From: Sphingomonadales bacterium 28-55-16
GTDB taxonomy: Bacteria > Pseudomonadota > Alphaproteobacteria > Sphingomonadales > Sphingomonadaceae
Direction of reading: 5' to 3'
Length of the DNA stretch: 64,000 nt
Assembly: GCA_002278855.1 (NCBI GenBank)
Contig: NCGG01000011.1
Coordinates: 1 to 64,000 of the forward strand
Shown here: positions 32,193 to 42,015 of the stretch, piece after piece
Position numbering within the stretch: the stretch's first letter is position 1
Layout: each line of letters starts with the position of its first letter
Notes under the pieces: generated by a model
Told to the model about the DNA's origin: nothing
The model's input: only the letters and a program-made list of their open reading frames with translations
Database searches by the model: none
Translations under genes and position numbers: made by a program

Positions 32193-33674
32193 CTAAAAGG
32201 ATCCGGACACTTCACGTTGTGCTATGGAGCCTTTGTCTGGCACGAGCAGAGCTCCGGGTGTTCGGTCCCCATTTTCAGGCACCAACATGATCCGCTGTTC
32301 GGTGCTTGCAGAAGTACGTTGCGCACTCTGGGCAACCGCAATGGGCGTGCAACTCCGACCAGCGACGAAGTCCAGAGCAGTGCGCAGCGATGCCTCCTGC
32401 GGGTCGCCGAGCGGCCGTGTAATATCGTCTGCAGCCGCGCAAGTCGTGCGCATCGTACCAGCAAGCCCGGAATAATAATCGCCCTGCCCCGCGGCGTTTT
32501 CTTTGGCAAAAGCAACGACACGAATGCGATCATCGCAAGCCGTCAGATCCAAAGCGATTTGGCCAACGGGTTTTCCGTAGCTGTTACTGCCGATCAGCGC
32601 CGCATTGACGCCCAGATACGGAACGAAGCTGGCCATCACCAATTCGCTGGCAGACGCGGTAGCACCGGTAGCAATGAACGCAATCTTCACCGGCGAGACC
32701 GATTGTGCCTGTGGCGCAAATCGCTTCGTTTCATTATTTGATGCCTTTGACGCGCGGAAACGGGTCACGGAAAATATATCGCTGCTAAAGCGATTACCAG
32801 CCAGCAAGTCGCCCATTACCTCGGCTGTAGAGACCAAGCCGCCACCATTATAGCGGAAGTCGATGACAAAGTTCGTGATCCCCTGCGCGCGAAAATCGGC
32901 GAACGCCGCACGTAGCTGATTATCTGCAGTCGATATAAACGTCCGCATATTGATATAGCCGACGCGCTGTCCGCCGCCATTATCGATTATTTTTGCGCCA
33001 TAACGCGAAGATAAGGGTTCGATGTTGTAATCAGCTTTTGCAACAGTAACATTGCGTGCACCCGATGCATCGCTGATACGCAAAACGCGCTGGGTGCCAG
33101 CTGTGTTCGGACCCAAAGCACTCGAAATGCCTGCAGACCCTTGTGCCGCCAATATGTCTGCCACAGCGACCAGATTTGATGAATCCGTTCCAATCGCCAA
33201 AATTTCGGTGCCACGGTCGATACCTGCAGCAAGCGCCGGCGCGCCTTCGAACGCCTCGATTACGAAAATGCGGCTGCCTTGATAAGCAAACCGCACGCCA
33301 AAGCCAGCCGTTGCACCTGACGCAAAAAAGGCGTTTTCTTCCTGAATTGAAGTGGCATAGGTGAAGTTCCGATCGCGGCCCTGTCCGCGGGCCGTCGCGG
33401 TCAACGCATCAATATAGGCTTGAACCGAGTTATAGCCTGCTGGGCTTAAAGCAGATGGTAAGGTTTCAGGAAAAAGATACCATTCGTTCAGTACGGACGC
33501 CGCAAAATTCTGACGATTGGTGAGGCTGCAACTGGTCGATGATGGGGGGGATGGCGGCGGCGTTGGACTTGTGGGTGGGACGACGATGGATCCGCTACCC
33601 GAACCTCCTCCACCGCATGCCGACACCCCTGCGGCCAGAATAAGTATGATGCTTTTTAACGACTGCTTTGTCAT
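32193..33674 (-). CDS. S41-family peptidase, lipoprotein
   Basis: A 493-residue C-terminal-processing-protease relative. It starts at ATG 33674 with a strong AAGGAGG site. The lipobox ILAAGVSAC at about 12-20 is followed by a Gly/Ser/Pro-rich linker, so it is anchored to a membrane on the outside. A PDZ-like domain (FGVRFAYQGSRIFVIEAFEGAPALAAG type region, about 140-225) precedes the S41 core. The catalytic Ser is in TASASELVMAS and the Lys in SYGKPVGQ. Substrates are unknown. It is convergent with nothing and divergent from the UbiB-family gene. Confidence 0.88.
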   Translation of the reverse strand: MTKQSLKSIILILAAGVSACGGGGSGSGSIVVPPTSPTPPPSPPSSTSCSLTNRQNFAASVLNEWYLFPETLPSALSPAGYNSVQAYIDALTATARGQGRDRNFTYATSIQEENAFFASGATAGFGVRFAYQGSRIFVIEAFEGAPALAAGIDRGTEILAIGTDSSNLVAVADILAAQGSAGISSALGPNTAGTQRVLRISDASGARNVTVAKADYNIEPLSSRYGAKIIDNGGGQRVGYINMRTFISTADNQLRAAFADFRAQGITNFVIDFRYNGGGLVSTAEVMGDLLAGNRFSSDIFSVTRFRASKASNNETKRFAPQAQSVSPVKIAFIATGATASASELVMASFVPYLGVNAALIGSNSYGKPVGQIALDLTACDDRIRVVAFAKENAAGQGDYYSGLAGTMRTTCAAADDITRPLGDPQEASLRTALDFVAGRSCTPIAVAQSAQRTSASTEQRIMLVPENGDRTPGALLVPDKGSIAQREVSGSF

Positions 33675-33868
33675 GCCAATTCCTCCTTGGCTTGCATCAT
33701 CCCGACCAACACTAGGTGCACGGGATGCTTGGCGCCGACAAGTCACTTTTCTATCTCAAACCAGAAAATAACAGACCTTGCTTGTAAATTGTTCACCCAC
33801 ATTCACTTGCCGAATTATGTTCGACACCTCATCTAAGATAGCCAACCCTCATTAGAGCAACCCATATC

Positions 33869-35200
33869 ATGCCGTCTGATCAGTTTGCGTCCAAGGGGCT
33901 GCGTGTCCCCAGCGGACGGCTTTCCCGTATTGCGCGTTTTGGCAACATGGCGACGGGCATCGCCGGTAGCATGTTGCTGGACGGCGCAAAGCAGCTTGCC
34001 AGCGGTCGTAAGCCAAGCGTCAGTGACCTGTTGATGACGCCAGCCAATGCTTTGCGGATAACGCTTCAATTAGGACAGATGCGGGGCGCAGCGATGAAGC
34101 TCGGCCAACTCGTATCTATGGACACAGGGGATTTTCTGCCACCCGAACTGACCGATATCTTCGCACGGCTGCGCGCAGATGCCCAACATATGCCGCCGGG
34201 GCAGTTAAACATGGTGCTAACACGGCATTGGGGTAAGGACTGGCGCAACCAATTCATACGCTTTGATGATAAACCAATTGCAGCCGCCTCGATTGGTCAA
34301 GTGCATCGCGCCTTGACACGCGATCATCAGGACATTGCCATTAAAGTCCAATATCCCGGGGTTCGCCGCAGCATTGATAGCGACGTCGACAATGTCGCCG
34401 CGTTATTGCGGCTTTCAACCCTTCTCCCCAAGACCCTAGACATCACAACCTTGCTGACCGAGGCGAAGCGACAATTGCATGAAGAAGCCGACTATGCATG
34501 TGAAGGCGCTTATCTGAAGCAATTTGGTGACTTACTGGCAGATGCCCCTGAATATGTTGTGCCGGCCTTTTATGCGCCATTGAGTGGCAAAAATGTGCTG
34601 GCGATGTCCTTCATTGAAAGTGTGCCGATTGAATCCATGATCACTGCGCCTCAGGCGGAGCGGGATCGCATCATGACGCTATTGATTGAACTGGTATTGC
34701 GCGAATTGTTTGAATTCCGCTTCATGCAGACTGATCCCAATTTTGCGAACTATCGTTATGATCAAAAATCCCGCCAAGTCGTGCTGTTGGATTTTGGAGC
34801 AACGCGCGCATTGCCGCAGTCGGTTGTTACGCAATATCAAACCCTCTTGAACAAGGGTTTGGCTGGTGACGCACAAGGCGTGCTTGCGGCAGTGCTCGAT
34901 ATCGGGTTCATGAATGCGCAGACCGCTCAGCAGAACAGATATGAAATCGACAAGCTCATCACGACCGCGATTGCGATGATCCAGTTACCAGGCCCGTTTG
35001 ACTTTAGCCGAACCGATTTTGTGACGGACATGCGGGACGAAGGCATGACCATCGCTGCCGATCGGCGCAACTGGCATATTCCGCCGTCCGATACCCTATT
35101 CGTGCAACGAAAGCTTGGCGGCATATTTTTATTGGCCAGCCGTTTGAAGGCGCGCGTAGACGTTAACAGCATGCTAAAGCGATATATTGGAACCACCTAA
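33869..35200 (+). CDS. ABC1/UbiB/COQ8-family atypical kinase
   Basis: A 443-residue protein of the UbiB family, which supports ubiquinone biosynthesis. The diagnostic KxGQ motif is present as AMKLGQLVSMD, then the Ala-rich loop AAASIGQVHRA (in place of a P-loop Gly motif), the lysine segment IAIKVQYPG, QTDPNFANY and the metal DFGATR. It lacks the long C-terminal membrane tail of classical UbiB, and is closer to COQ8/AarF-type proteins. The short FGNMATGIAGSMLL segment near the start may contact membrane. Monocistronic by its context. Confidence 0.88.
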   Translation: MPSDQFASKGLRVPSGRLSRIARFGNMATGIAGSMLLDGAKQLASGRKPSVSDLLMTPANALRITLQLGQMRGAAMKLGQLVSMDTGDFLPPELTDIFARLRADAQHMPPGQLNMVLTRHWGKDWRNQFIRFDDKPIAAASIGQVHRALTRDHQDIAIKVQYPGVRRSIDSDVDNVAALLRLSTLLPKTLDITTLLTEAKRQLHEEADYACEGAYLKQFGDLLADAPEYVVPAFYAPLSGKNVLAMSFIESVPIESMITAPQAERDRIMTLLIELVLRELFEFRFMQTDPNFANYRYDQKSRQVVLLDFGATRALPQSVVTQYQTLLNKGLAGDAQGVLAAVLDIGFMNAQTAQQNRYEIDKLITTAIAMIQLPGPFDFSRTDFVTDMRDEGMTIAADRRNWHIPPSDTLFVQRKLGGIFLLASRLKARVDVNSMLKRYIGTT

Positions 35201-35347
35201 CGGGCTAAATAATGCAATCGCTCAAACAAGCCCTCTTATCGACAAAAACGATTAGTCATTGTAAAAACCGTTGCTGGACTAAATCACAAAAATCGTGTTG
35301 AGAAAGCTCAGTCATCTCAACCTCTCTACATAAAAAGGGTATTTAAC

Positions 35348-35911
35348 ATGGGTATCATTGGTACAAGCATTAAGCCGTTCACCGCGCAATCGTACAAAGC
35401 GGGCAAGTTTGTCGAAGTGTCGGACGCCGACGTAAAAGGCAAATGGGGTGTTTTCTTTTTCTATCCAGCTGACTTTACCTTTGTCTGCCCCACCGAGTTG
35501 GAAGACCTTGCTGACCAGTATACCGACTTGCAAGCCATGGGGGTTGAAGTTTACTCTGTGTCGACCGACACGCATTTCAGCCACAAAGCATGGCATGACA
35601 GCTCGCCAGCAATTGGCAAAATCAACTACCACATGTTGGGCGACCAAAACCATGTGATCAGCAACAATTTTGGCGTATTGCGCGAAGGTCAAGGTCTTGC
35701 AGACCGTGCAACTTTCGTTGTCGATCCCGATGGCGTCATTCAGGTCATGGAAATTACCTGTGAAGGCGTAGGCCGCAATGCGGTTGAACTGGTTCGCAAG
35801 ATCAAGGCCGCCATTTATGTGCGTGAGCACCCAGGTCAGGTCTGCCCTGCGAAGTGGGAAGAAGGTAGCGAGACGCTGGCACCTTCGATCGACCTCGTCG
35901 GCAAGATCTAA
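35348..35911 (+). CDS. ahpC: Alkyl hydroperoxide reductase C (2-Cys peroxiredoxin)
   Basis: A 187-residue peroxiredoxin reducing hydrogen peroxide and organic peroxides. The peroxidatic cysteine is Cys47 in FTFVCPTE and the resolving one Cys166 in GQVCPAKW. The standard AhpC length is kept. AAAAAGGG precedes the ATG. Its reductase ahpF follows after a strong hairpin that lies between the genes. No oxyR gene is in the window. Confidence 0.97.
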   Translation: MGIIGTSIKPFTAQSYKAGKFVEVSDADVKGKWGVFFFYPADFTFVCPTELEDLADQYTDLQAMGVEVYSVSTDTHFSHKAWHDSSPAIGKINYHMLGDQNHVISNNFGVLREGQGLADRATFVVDPDGVIQVMEITCEGVGRNAVELVRKIKAAIYVREHPGQVCPAKWEEGSETLAPSIDLVGKI

Positions 35912-35921
35912 ACCAAATATC

Positions 35922-35955
35922 AGGTGCCGCGTGATTACCGCGGCACCTGCTTTTT
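35922..35955 (+). terminator. Rho-independent terminator between ahpC and ahpF
   Basis: AGGTGCCGCG (35922-35931) pairs perfectly with CGCGGCACCT (35939-35948) over 10 bp with a 7-base loop, then GC and TTTTT. It begins 10 bases after the ahpC stop. Placed inside the operon, it would lower ahpF expression relative to ahpC. Confidence 0.85.
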
Positions 35956-36024
35956 CGATGTTCGAAGACATGCGCACGCGTTGTTACGCGGCGTGATCCT
36001 GTATGCTTGAAAGAGGCTCTCCCC

Positions 36025-37575
36025 ATGCTTGATGCTGCTACAACTGCCCAGCTAAAAACCTATTTGGCAAACCTGCGCACGCCCGTTGAGCTCGTCGCGA
36101 CTTTGGACGACAGCCCGAAATCATCCGAAATGCGGTCGCTGGTGGAAGCGGTGGCTGCGCAATCGGACCTTTTGTCCGCGCGCTATGACGGCCATGCTGA
36201 CCGCACGCCGTCCTTTGCAATCCGCCGCGCAGATGGCACAGCAGAAACGCATTTCGCTGGCCTGCCTTTGGGCCACGAATTCACCTCACTCGTGCTGGCA
36301 CTCCTCCACATGGGTGGCCACCCGCCAAAGGAAGAGGCTGAACTGCTCGATTCCGTCAAGGCGCTTGAAGGCACCTTCAAATTCGAAACATTTTTCTCTT
36401 TGTCATGCCAAAACTGTCCTGATGTTATTCAGGCAATCAATATTATGGCGGCATTGAACCCCGGCGTCAGCCATGTGGCCATTGACGGTGCAATGTTCCG
36501 AGAGGAAGTCGAGACCCGCAAAGTCATGGCCGTTCCGGCCATCTACCTCAATGGTGAACCTTTCGGCCAAGGCCGTATGGACCTGTCGCAAATCATGGCG
36601 AAGTTGGACACGGGTACTGTTGCCCGTGCGGCTGAGAAAATTGCAGCAAAAGAGCCATTTGAAGTTCTTGTGGTTGGCGGTGGCCCCGCTGGCGCAGCCG
36701 CAGCTATTTACGCGGCGCGCAAAGGCATTCGAACCGGCGTAGTCGCCGAACGCTTTGGTGGCCAAGTGCTCGACACAATGGGCATCGAAAACTTCATCTC
36801 GATACAGCATACCGAAGGCCCCAAACTCGCTGCACAATTGGAGCAGCATGTCCGCGAATATGATGTCGACATCATGAACCTGCAGACTGCCGCGGAACTC
36901 ATCCCTGCCGGCGCCGATGGGCTGCATGAGATAAAGCTGGCAAGTGGTGCGTCGCTGAAGGCACGTACCTTAATCCTCTCCACTGGTGCGCGCTGGCGGC
37001 AAATGGGTGTCCCCGGCGAAGAGGAATATCGCAACAAAGGTGTGGCTTATTGCCCACATTGCGATGGTCCATTGTACAAGGGCAAGCGCACGGCGGTGAT
37101 CGGCGGCGGTAACTCCGGTGTTGAAGCCGCCATTGATCTTGCTGGCATCGTCGCTCATGTCACATTGATAGAATTTGACTCACAATTGCGCGCGGACGCC
37201 GTGCTCCAGAATAAACTGCGCAGCCTGCCGAATGTCGAGATCATCACGTCGGCGCTGAGTACGGAAGTGATTGGCGATGGAGAAAAGGTGCAAGCCTTGA
37301 TCTACACCGACCGAAACACCGACGTGTCGCACCGTGTCGATCTGGACGGTATATTCGTACAAATTGGTTTGGTTCCCAACACCGAATGGTTGAAGGGTCC
37401 GCTTACATTGTCGCCGCGCGGTGAAATTGAAGTCGATGCACATAATGCAACGAACTTACCCGGCGTCTTTGCCGCCGGTGATGTGACGACAGTGCCCTAT
37501 AAGCAGATCATCGTTGCCATGGGCGAAGGGACAAAGGCTGGCCTTTCGGCGTTTGATCACATCATCCGGCATTGA
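36025..37575 (+). CDS. ahpF: Alkyl hydroperoxide reductase subunit F
   Basis: A 516-residue NADH-dependent disulfide reductase for AhpC. The N-terminal tandem thioredoxin-like domain carries [11 protein letters not shown]. The FAD domain starts with [21 protein letters not shown]. The redox pair Cys343/Cys346 is in AYCPHCDGP, followed by the NADH site [18 protein letters not shown] and [18 protein letters not shown] 36025 has AAGAGG upstream; the earlier TTG at 36007 is less likely. It is separated from ahpC by a terminator. Confidence 0.97.
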   Translation: MLDAATTAQLKTYLANLRTPVELVATLDDSPKSSEMRSLVEAVAAQSDLLSARYDGHADRTPSFAIRRADGTAETHFAGLPLGHEFTSLVLALLHMGGHPPKEEAELLDSVKALEGTFKFETFFSLSCQNCPDVIQAINIMAALNPGVSHVAIDGAMFREEVETRKVMAVPAIYLNGEPFGQGRMDLSQIMAKLDTGTVARAAEKIAAKEPFEVLVVGGGPAGAAAAIYAARKGIRTGVVAERFGGQVLDTMGIENFISIQHTEGPKLAAQLEQHVREYDVDIMNLQTAAELIPAGADGLHEIKLASGASLKARTLILSTGARWRQMGVPGEEEYRNKGVAYCPHCDGPLYKGKRTAVIGGGNSGVEAAIDLAGIVAHVTLIEFDSQLRADAVLQNKLRSLPNVEIITSALSTEVIGDGEKVQALIYTDRNTDVSHRVDLDGIFVQIGLVPNTEWLKGPLTLSPRGEIEVDAHNATNLPGVFAAGDVTTVPYKQIIVAMGEGTKAGLSAFDHIIRH

Positions 37576-37626
37576 TATCCGCCCCGGTTGGGCAAGACAA
37601 AGCGCAACGCGGTTTGCGCCTGTCAC

Positions 37627-37651
37627 ATAGCTTTTCCGCAAGAAAAGCTAT
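37627..37651. terminator. Hairpin after ahpF (weak terminator candidate)
   Basis: ATAGCTTTTC (37627-37636) and GAAAAGCTAT (37642-37651) form a perfect 10-bp stem with a 5-base loop, 51 bases after the ahpF stop. The stem is A/T rich and no T run follows, so termination is uncertain. Confidence 0.35.
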
Positions 37652-37738
37652 ATTCGTCGAATAATGCTGGTCGATTGCAGCAAGTTCCGCCAACAGGACA
37701 AGCGAGAATTCCTAATCCCCTGCCCTACCCGGTGAAAA

Positions 37739-38788
37739 ATGCATAAGCCTATCATTCTGTCGTTGATGTTCTGCGTTGCCGCCTGTGGAGGCGGTAGCGA
37801 TGAAAAGCGCGAACGTCCGGCGCCTTTGGTAACTGTCGGTCCTGCAGTCTCAAATCAATTCTCGGACAATTATGTCGCGATAGGCACCGCCAATGCCAAT
37901 GAACAGGTATCGGTGCGCGCACCGGTTACCGAGCGGGTAACGCAGCTTGGCTTTTCCGATGGGGCTTATGTCCAAAAAGGGCAGATGCTTGCTGTGCTCG
38001 CACAGGGGCAGGAAACCGCGTCGCTCGCCAGCGCGCAAGCACGGGTACGCGAGGCGGACCAGCAACTGGCGCGCATCACCGAGCTCCATCGCCGCGGCTT
38101 TGCAACCAACGCAAGCTTGGAAGCCCAAACAGCATCAGCCAGCGCAGCAAAAGCCATGGCGAATGAGGCGCGGGCGTCCATTGGCGACCGCGTCGTCCGT
38201 GCGCCATTCTCCGGCCAAGTATCCTTGCGGCGCATATCCGTCGGCGCCGTCGTCAGCGCGGGCGATGAAATCGCGGCTGTAAGCGACCTCAGCTCCATAA
38301 AACTGGACTTTACGATTCCTGAGACGATGCTTTCCAATGTTCAGGTCGGGCAAAATATTACTGCCAAGGCATCTGCTTATCCCGATTATGTTGCATCGGG
38401 AAAAATAATTGCAATTGATCCGGTGGTTAACCCACAAACCCGGACCGCGACATTGCGTGCAATATTGCCAAACCGCGATGCTTTGCTGAAACCCGGCATG
38501 CTGCTCTCGGTAACGATTACCTCAAAAACGCGCATAGCCCCTGCGGTTCCGGAACTTTCCTTGGTGCGCGAAGGCGACACCAGTTTTGTCTATATCATTG
38601 GGACAGATTTAAAGGCCAAACGCATGCCGGTTGTAACCGGTGCACGTGACGGCAACCTGGTCGAAGTCATTGAAGGATTGAAAGTGGGCGACCGGATTGT
38701 GACCGAAGGCGTCGTGAAGCTCTCTGATGGCGCGACTGTCCGCACAGAGAAAGCCAAAGACGGCGATAGATCGAACAAAACGCCTTGA
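37739..38788 (+). CDS. RND efflux periplasmic adaptor (membrane fusion) lipoprotein
   Basis: A 349-residue HlyD-family adaptor linking an RND pump to an outer-membrane channel. The N-terminus is a lipoprotein signal with the lipobox FCVAAC (Cys16). A barrel/lipoyl half-motif (VRAPVTERVTQLGFSDGAYVQKGQML), a helical hairpin (about 85-135) and the second lipoyl half (DRVVRAPFSGQVSLRRISVGAVVSAG) follow. It ends 12 bases before the permease gene. No TolC-like partner is in the window. Confidence 0.92.
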   Translation: MHKPIILSLMFCVAACGGGSDEKRERPAPLVTVGPAVSNQFSDNYVAIGTANANEQVSVRAPVTERVTQLGFSDGAYVQKGQMLAVLAQGQETASLASAQARVREADQQLARITELHRRGFATNASLEAQTASASAAKAMANEARASIGDRVVRAPFSGQVSLRRISVGAVVSAGDEIAAVSDLSSIKLDFTIPETMLSNVQVGQNITAKASAYPDYVASGKIIAIDPVVNPQTRTATLRAILPNRDALLKPGMLLSVTITSKTRIAPAVPELSLVREGDTSFVYIIGTDLKAKRMPVVTGARDGNLVEVIEGLKVGDRIVTEGVVKLSDGATVRTEKAKDGDRSNKTP

Positions 38789-38800
38789 TGTTGATCTGAC

Positions 38801-41800
38801 ATGCGCATTTCCGATATCTCTGTCCGCAGGCCGGTATTCGCCGCTGTTATCGCCATACTTATGGTGTTGGTTGGGATCGTTGGCTTTTTAAATTTGCCCG
38901 TCCGGGAATATCCGGACACCGAACCCCCAATCGTGTCTGTTGAGACGGCGTATACTGGCGCTGCCGCAAGCGTTGTGGAAACACGCGTGACACAAGTTCT
39001 CGAAAACGCGCTTGCGGGAATTGAAGGCATCCAAACGATCACGTCGCGGTCACGCGATGGCAAGTCTGACATTACCATTGAGTTTGCGCCCGGTCGCGCT
39101 GTCGATAGCGCAGCCAATGATGTGCGCGACCGTGTCGGCGGCGTCGCGGATGATTTGCCCGAAGAAGTGTTGGCGCCAGAGGTGCGCAAAGTGGACGCCG
39201 ATGCATCGCCAATATTGTTCCTCGTTGTGTCCAAGCCAGGCTGGTCGCGTCTTGAGTTAAGCGATTATGTGGATCGCAATATTGTCGACCGTTTTTCAGC
39301 CATCGATGGTGTTGCCCGCATTTTTGTAGGCGGCGAAGCGCGGCCATCTATGCGTATCTGGCTTCAACCTGACCGGCTTGCTGCCCTAGGTTTGACGCCG
39401 CTGGATGTTGAAAATGCCTTGCGCAGCCAAAATGTTGAGTTGCCCGCTGGGCGATTGGAATCCACTGACCAAAATGTCACGCTGCGGGTCAGCCGTCCCT
39501 TTGGTAATGAAGCCGAATTCCGGCAGTTGGTCGTCGCCCGCGGCACTGACGGATCGCTCACGCGTCTATCCGACGTTGCGCGGGTCGAAACAGGCCCGGA
39601 AAACCCCTATGCCGCATTTCGACTGAATGGCGAGTCAGCCTTGGGCTTAGGTATTGTGCGTCAGTCAGGGGCGAACACTTTGGCCGTGGCGGAAAGCGCC
39701 AAGGCGCTCGCCGAGAAAATCAAGCCTGCGCTGCCGCGCGGCATGACGATTTCTATCGGATCCGACGATTCGCTGTTCATCGGCAAGGCTATCAGTGGCG
39801 TCTGGACGACTTTGGCCGAAGCTGCGGCGTTGGTTGTGCTTGTCATCTTCCTGTTTTTGGGCAGTTGGCGTGCCACGATCATTCCTGCCGTGACGGTGCC
39901 CATTTGCCTTCTTGCGACCTTTGCGGTGTTGTGGATGTTCGGATTTTCGATCAACTTGCTCACGCTGCTGGCGCTCGTACTGGCCATAGGCTTGGTCGTC
40001 GACGACGCCATTGTTGTCCTTGAAAATGTATATCACCGGATTGAGCAAGGCGAAACGCCTTTGGTCGCCGCGGTAACCGGTACACGGCAAGTCGCCTTTG
40101 CGGTCATTTCGACCACAATCGTCGTTTGCGCGGTGTTTGTGCCCGTGATGTTCCTCGCAGGGCAAACAGGGTTGCTTTTCCGCGAACTGGCGGGCGCGAT
40201 GATAGCGGCTGTCGCCTTTTCCGGCTTCGTTGCGCTTAGTCTTGCGCCGATGCTATGTTCAAAATTGCTGAAGCAAGAAAAGCGCGGACGTTTGGCATCA
40301 TGGGTAGATGACAAGTTTCAACGGATTGAACGGCGTTATGCCAACCTGCTGTCGCGCGTCATTGCAAAGCCATTGGTGGCGCTGCTGGGCGTGCTTACGT
40401 TCTTGCTGGTTGCAGGGTTTCTATTCACGACCATCCAATCCGAACTTGCACCCGCCGAAGACGTAGGAATCCTGAGCGCGAATATCACCGCGCCGGAAGG
40501 CACGAGCTATGAGGCCATGGACAAATATATGCTGCAGGCGTCCGAACCATTGCTGAAATTGCGCGACAAGGGCACTATTCGCTCCATGATTCAGCGGACG
40601 CCAGGCGGGTTTTCAGCCAGCGATGATTTCAATTCAGGTACATTTGTGATTTTCCTTAAGCCTTGGGAAGAGCGCACCGAGACGACTGAAGATGTCGTCG
40701 CGCAGGTCAACAAAATCCTTGCCGAGTTGCCCGCCGTTCGCGGCAACGGCGCGGCGCGGTCCTCGATCGGACGCGGTCGGGGCCAGCCTCTGAATTTCGT
40801 CATTGCGGGCGCGACCTATGAATCGCTGACCGTGGCACGCAACCGGATATTGGCCGCAGCAAGTCAAAACCCCGGCATCGTGAACCTCGATTCCGATTAT
40901 AAAGAAACCAAGCCACAGATGGAGATCCGGGTTGATACCGCCCGTGCGGGCGACCTTGGCATATCGGTGGCTGATGTGGGTCAGGCACTTCAATCATTGC
41001 TGGGATCGCGGCGGGTCTCGACCTATGTCGATCGCGGCGAAGAATATCGTGTGATCGTGCAGGCGGACGCGCAAGATCGTGCCACCGCCGAAAACCTCGC
41101 AGCTATTCAACTGCGGACGCGCGACGGCGCGTTAGTCTCTTTGGCCAACGTGATCACTTATGCTGAAACAGCGGGTGCACGCGATTTGGGCCGTTACAAT
41201 AAGCTGCGCGCTATTACCTTATCGGGCGGCCTGGCACCGGGCTATTCCATGGGCCAAGCGCTCGCATTTTTGGAAGAACAAGCGGCCGCATCACCCGAGG
41301 TGCTGGCCGTTGGCTATCGTGGTGAAAGTCAGGCGTTCAAGGAAACGGGCGGTTCCATCATCATGGTCTTTTTCTTGACCATCCTTCTTGTGTATCTGGT
41401 GCTGGCAGCCCAATTTGAGAGCTTTGTACATCCGGCAACGATTATCACCACAGTGCCCTTGGCTGTGGGCGGCGGCATTATTGGGCTTGCCCTTACGGGT
41501 ATGACGCTGAACCTGTATAGTCAGATCGGTATTGTCATGCTTGTTGGGTTAGCGGCAAAGAACGGTATCCTCATTGTCGAATTCGCCAACCAATTGCGTG
41601 ACGAAGGCATAGAAATTCTGGACGCGATTCAGCAGGCCGCTACGCGCCGCTTACGCCCGATTCTCATGACATCCATCGCCACCGTGTTCGGCGCGATCCC
41701 CTTGGCCATTGCCAGCGGCGCGGGCGGCGCCGCTCGATCAGCAATCGGTGTGGTTATTGTCTTCGGCGTAACGCTCGCGACGCTCATCACCCTGGTGCTC

Positions 41801-41899
41801 ATTCCGCTGATTTATGCGCGGCTCGCCAAATATACCAGTTCGCCCGAGGCAGTGTCACGCCGCCTTGAACAGGAAATGCAAACGCAAGAGCAGCCCTGA
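38801..41899 (+). CDS. RND efflux permease (HAE1-type)
   Basis: A 1032-residue inner-membrane proton-drug antiporter with 12 helices and two large periplasmic loops, the normal family size. The first helix (RRPVFAAVIAILMVLVGIVGF) and the REYPDTEPPIVSVET segment are typical. Helix 4 carries the proton-relay Asp pair in GLVVDDAIVVLENVYHRIE. The second-half repeat has GLAAKNGILIVEFANQLRDEG. It may export drugs, solvents or bile-type compounds; the substrate cannot be predicted from sequence. Confidence 0.95.
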   Translation: MRISDISVRRPVFAAVIAILMVLVGIVGFLNLPVREYPDTEPPIVSVETAYTGAAASVVETRVTQVLENALAGIEGIQTITSRSRDGKSDITIEFAPGRAVDSAANDVRDRVGGVADDLPEEVLAPEVRKVDADASPILFLVVSKPGWSRLELSDYVDRNIVDRFSAIDGVARIFVGGEARPSMRIWLQPDRLAALGLTPLDVENALRSQNVELPAGRLESTDQNVTLRVSRPFGNEAEFRQLVVARGTDGSLTRLSDVARVETGPENPYAAFRLNGESALGLGIVRQSGANTLAVAESAKALAEKIKPALPRGMTISIGSDDSLFIGKAISGVWTTLAEAAALVVLVIFLFLGSWRATIIPAVTVPICLLATFAVLWMFGFSINLLTLLALVLAIGLVVDDAIVVLENVYHRIEQGETPLVAAVTGTRQVAFAVISTTIVVCAVFVPVMFLAGQTGLLFRELAGAMIAAVAFSGFVALSLAPMLCSKLLKQEKRGRLASWVDDKFQRIERRYANLLSRVIAKPLVALLGVLTFLLVAGFLFTTIQSELAPAEDVGILSANITAPEGTSYEAMDKYMLQASEPLLKLRDKGTIRSMIQRTPGGFSASDDFNSGTFVIFLKPWEERTETTEDVVAQVNKILAELPAVRGNGAARSSIGRGRGQPLNFVIAGATYESLTVARNRILAAASQNPGIVNLDSDYKETKPQMEIRVDTARAGDLGISVADVGQALQSLLGSRRVSTYVDRGEEYRVIVQADAQDRATAENLAAIQLRTRDGALVSLANVITYAETAGARDLGRYNKLRAITLSGGLAPGYSMGQALAFLEEQAAASPEVLAVGYRGESQAFKETGGSIIMVFFLTILLVYLVLAAQFESFVHPATIITTVPLAVGGGIIGLALTGMTLNLYSQIGIVMLVGLAAKNGILIVEFANQLRDEGIEILDAIQQAATRRLRPILMTSIATVFGAIPLAIASGAGGAARSAIGVVIVFGVTLATLITLVLIPLIYARLAKYTSSPEAVSRRLEQEMQTQEQP

Positions 41900-41947
41900 G
41901 CTTCAGTCGACGAAAATTGTCTAATCTTACAAGTCTCTAAAAACATT

Positions 41948-41977
41948 TTGTCTATTTATTAATATGTTAGGTATATC
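41948..41977 (+). promoter_or_regulatory. Candidate sigma-70-like promoter before wecB
   Basis: TTGTCT (41948-41953) and TATATC (41972-41977), 18 bases apart, lie in a markedly A/T-rich stretch 39 bases before the wecB start. It is a consensus match by eye only. Confidence 0.3.
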
Positions 41978-42015
41978 TGCGTTCGTGCCTCGGCCAGCGG
42001 ATGCAGGGACCGCAT

